Part shown: in pieces, positions 46,160 to 48,597 of the stretch
Layout of the letters: each line of letters opens with the position of its first letter
Numbering within the stretch: the first letter of the stretch is position 1
Notes under the pieces: generated by a model
Told to the model about the DNA's origin: nothing
What the model saw: only the letters and a program-made list of their open reading frames with translations
The model's database searches: none
Program-made: the position numbers and the translations under genes
NCBI RefSeq assembly: GCF_002104995.1
Contig: NW_024468310.1
Coordinates: forward strand, 1-48,597
Reading direction: 5' to 3'
Length of the DNA: 48,597 nucleotides
Source: Linderina pennispora
Lineage: Eukaryota; Kickxellomycota; Kickxellomycetes; Kickxellales; Kickxellaceae

Positions 46160-48243
46160 TCAGCTGTCTAAAGTAGCCCTTCTCCTTGCCATCAGCTCAT
46201 TGTAGGGCCCGGCCTCCTCGATATTCCCGGCGTCGCCAACCACCAGGATAGTATCGCTCTTCTTCAGCGTGCTGGAGCGGTGGGCAATAGTGATCACAGT
46301 TAGGTCAGAACTAGCACTGATCTTGTCCAGGGCCTGCAGCACGCGTGTCTCGCGGGTGCCGTCCAGTGCACTGGTAGCCTCGTCCAGAATCATGATATCG
46401 GGCTTCGCAAGCAGGGCACGCGCAATCGCGATACGCTGCTTCTGGCCGCCAGACAGAGATACACCGCGCTCGCCGACATACGTGTCAAGCTGTGCCGGGA
46501 ACCGTGAAAACAAAGTACCACGCATCGGCCATCTCGAGTGCAGCAATCAGCTCGCTGTCAGTAGCCAGCGGGTTGCCGTAGAGCAGGTTATCACGAATCG
46601 TTCCAGCAAAGAGCACCGGCTCCTGGGGCACCATCGCGATATGAGAGCGCCAGCTAGCGAGGTCCATATCGCGAAGGTCGATGCCGTCAACAGTAATCGT
46701 GCCGACAGTAGGATCATAGAAGCGCATCAAAAGACTGGCGACCTGTACTCTTGCCCTTGCCTGAGGGACCAGCAATGGCCACCATGCGAGCCCTTGGTGA
46801 TCTCAAACGAGAGCTTGTCAAACACATGCACGTCGCTACGGGTTGGGTACGTAAAGCCAACATTATCGAACTTGATTGTGTTGGATGTCACTAACCTTGA
46901 CGCCATTGGGGTTCCGGTTGATGGCTGGCTTGCGGTCCAGCAAGTAGAACAGACGCGACCCAGCACCAACACCCTTTCATGACTTCGGAGTAGAAAGACG
47001 ACAGACCAGAGAGCGATGTGCCAACGTATGCCGAGTATAGCATAACCGAGTCATGTCACCAATAGAAATTTCCACCGTTCATAACCATGCGTCCGCCGAA
47101 TCCGAGGAAAGCAAGAACCGCCAAGTTGCCCGCCAGTCCGTTACCGCCAAAGAACAGGCCACTAGCCATGGCCTCCTTTTTGGCCAGGCCAAAGATCTTT
47201 TGGACCTCGATGTCGTAGCGCTCGACCTCCTGCGACTCACGCGAGAACGCCTGCACGGTGCGCACATTGCTGATGCGCTCCTCTGATACCTTAGTCAGGT
47301 CACCGACGGCCTCCTGCGTCTTCTTGGACAGCTTCTTGATGTACTTTCCGTAGATTACAGCCCACAGTGCCACTGGTGGCACGATGCCTAGCATAATTCC
47401 AGTCAGCTTCGGGCTGACATACAGCATCATTCCAATGCCAACGACAGCCGAGATCGAGGACCGCAGCCCATCAGACACATTGTTGGTGATGCTCTTGCTG
47501 ACAATCGACGTGTCGGTGCTGAGTCGGCTGATAAGATCTCCGGACCGGTTGCGATCAAAGAAGCCCATGTCCTGCTGCATGATCCGCCCAAACATCTGCT
47601 TGCGCAGGCGAGCAATCATGCTCTCGCCAGCGGTGCGGATCAGGAACACGCGGCCCATGTTTGCTGCCGCGCCCACGACGAACATGCCTCCCAGACCTGC
47701 AAACACCTCCTTCAGCGACAAGCCATACGGGATCACTGCTCCAGCATTGGTCACGATATCGATGATCTTGCCCATCGAGAATGGCACCACCATCGTCACT
47801 GATGACGACACCAGGAGCAAACCTACTGCTCCACCTAGCAGCTTGTACTCGGGCCTAGCCAGCCTGAACAGCCTGAGCCAGGCCTGGCTCGTCTTGACCT
47901 TCTTTGCATTTTTGGCCTCCTCAGGGTCAACGCCCATAGCCTCGGCTGCTTCCTTCGTGGCGGGCTTGTCCTTGTCGAGCGGTGCGATATCGCTCAGGGA
48001 TGGTGTCGGCGAACGCGGCGATCCAGATGGGGTTGGCGACGAGTACTGCCGCCGCTGCGCACGAAACTCGGGCGACCTGAGCAGCGGCGTCGATACATTG
48101 ACCGGGCTACCGCTGCGCTGCATTGTGGCCCTGCTCCGTGTCCTTGAATTTGTGAAAAGGCGTTGAATTTGTCGTGTGCTTACAACTGCGCGCTGGCTGG
48201 TGGCTTTTAGTGAGGTGTGGGTGAGAAATAGCGCAACCGCCAT
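46160..48243 (-). CDS. mitochondrial ABCB half-transporter (Mdl1/ABCB10-like), many frame breaks
   Basis: One transmembrane domain followed by one nucleotide-binding domain. Start ATG 48243 (MAVALFLTHT); the Arg/Ser/Thr-rich leader fits mitochondrial import. The membrane part is intact to about 47070 (KLLGGAVGLLLVSSS, DMGFFDRNRSGDLISRLSTD, VSEERISNVRTVQAF). From 47.07 to 46.49 kb the homologous sequence jumps between frames about seven times. It still shows FDNVGFTYPTRSDV, Walker A GPSGKGKST, Q-loop MVPQEPVLFAGTI, signature LSGGQKQR, Walker B IMILDEATSALD and the H-loop His (TIAHR). Most jumps are single extra bases in short homopolymers. The motifs are perfectly kept, so this is probably local sequence error rather than a pseudogene. 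In Mdl1-like proteins the substrate is thought to be peptides. Confidence 0.85.
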
Positions 48244-48597
48244 CGGGTGTCTAAGAGAAGAGAGGGGGCGATAAGGCAAAAAGGAGCTGGCTGTCTGCGG
48301 TCTAAATACTGTGTTTTCTTTTGCTGATCGGTGACAGAGAGACAAAGGGTGGAAAGATCTCGCTGGAAGGCATCTTCAGTAAGCCAGACACTGCTGAGGC
48401 CGAGCCCACTTCCGCCAAGAGAAAAAAACCCATGCTGCTGCCATTACACAAATCCGGCCGCATGAGAGCGGTGCTGATCGTGATTTGATTCCAGCCTGCA
48501 GGCCACTTCAATATCGCCATCGCCTCCCTGTCGGCGATCGAGTGACACCCAATACTGGCGCATGTCTCCTGGCTGCTTGCAGCGACAACGCCCACCT
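48244..48597. other. upstream of the ABC transporter gene to window end
   Basis: A 354-bp region. An open minus-strand frame reaches the window edge (48302-48595) but has no recognisable features. Confidence 0.4.

Noticed and set aside
48302-48595. Minus-strand frame running to the window edge.
   Set aside because: Composition looks random, with no motif, and it overlaps the expected promoter of the ABC transporter gene.
1-48597. CRISPR arrays, bacterial operons or ribosome binding sites.
   Set aside because: The window is eukaryotic. The only regular repeats are coding repeats or microsatellites.

Overview
The window is nuclear DNA from a filamentous fungus, probably an early-diverging (zygomycete-grade) lineage. 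The evidence is cytoplasmic-type tRNA genes with Pol III oligo-T terminators, a eukaryotic gene set (TFIIB, phosphatidylinositol synthase, Pfs2, Utp7, an RRM protein), short GT-AG introns, and an SMG1-type PIKK kinase, which yeasts and most Dikarya lack. Kickxellomycotina is my best guess, but it is inference. Genes are compact, few have introns, and they lie on both strands.

Layout. 1-1.2 kb: tRNA-Cys(GCA) and tRNA-Ala(CGC). 1.3-4.4 kb: five tandem minus-strand hotdog thioesterase-like genes, two of them broken. 4.6-11.7 kb: phosphatidylinositol synthase, TFIIB beside a degenerate TFIIB paralogue, an ADCK2/Cqd1-like mitochondrial UbiB kinase, a HAD phosphatase, and a ureidoglycolate lyase divergent from it across a promoter holding CRE, E-box and AP-1 sites plus a perfect 18-bp inverted repeat. 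12.5-19.2 kb: secreted proteins, several with Gly-rich repeats and a shared C-terminal two-cysteine domain; a further member lies at 28.6 kb. 19.8-26.7 kb: a very long Q/QH-rich protein built around an inactivated hAT-type transposase core, best read as one spliced gene. 30.2-34.9 kb: SMG1-like kinase. 35.2-38.3 kb: a Helitron/Pif1-type helicase relic, an AT-rich decayed stretch, and two secreted low-complexity proteins (Lys/Cys-motif rich and His-Gly rich). 39.4-48.2 kb: housekeeping genes Pfs2/WDR33, an RRM-RGG protein, mitochondrial thioredoxin, Utp7/WDR46 and a mitochondrial ABCB half-transporter.

The most interesting candidate system is the secreted family. Its members have a signal peptide, then a repeat block (GPGNG pentapeptides, NNGGGS, or PGSPGGGL), then a conserved helical domain of about 100 residues starting with Cys-Gly and ending Pro-Cys-Leu. 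This resembles silk proteins, where a repetitive core is followed by a conserved non-repetitive C-terminal domain. Most members have a clear TATA box 80-230 bp upstream of the ATG, suggesting strong regulated expression.

Caution: many otherwise intact genes carry single-base frame breaks, mostly in homopolymers (thioesterase 1, TFIIB, a 15-kb secreted protein, the Lys-rich secreted protein, Pfs2, the RRM protein, Utp7, and about seven in the ABC transporter). Since several are normally essential, uncorrected sequencing indels are the likeliest cause. Gene spans here cover the whole gene across these breaks.
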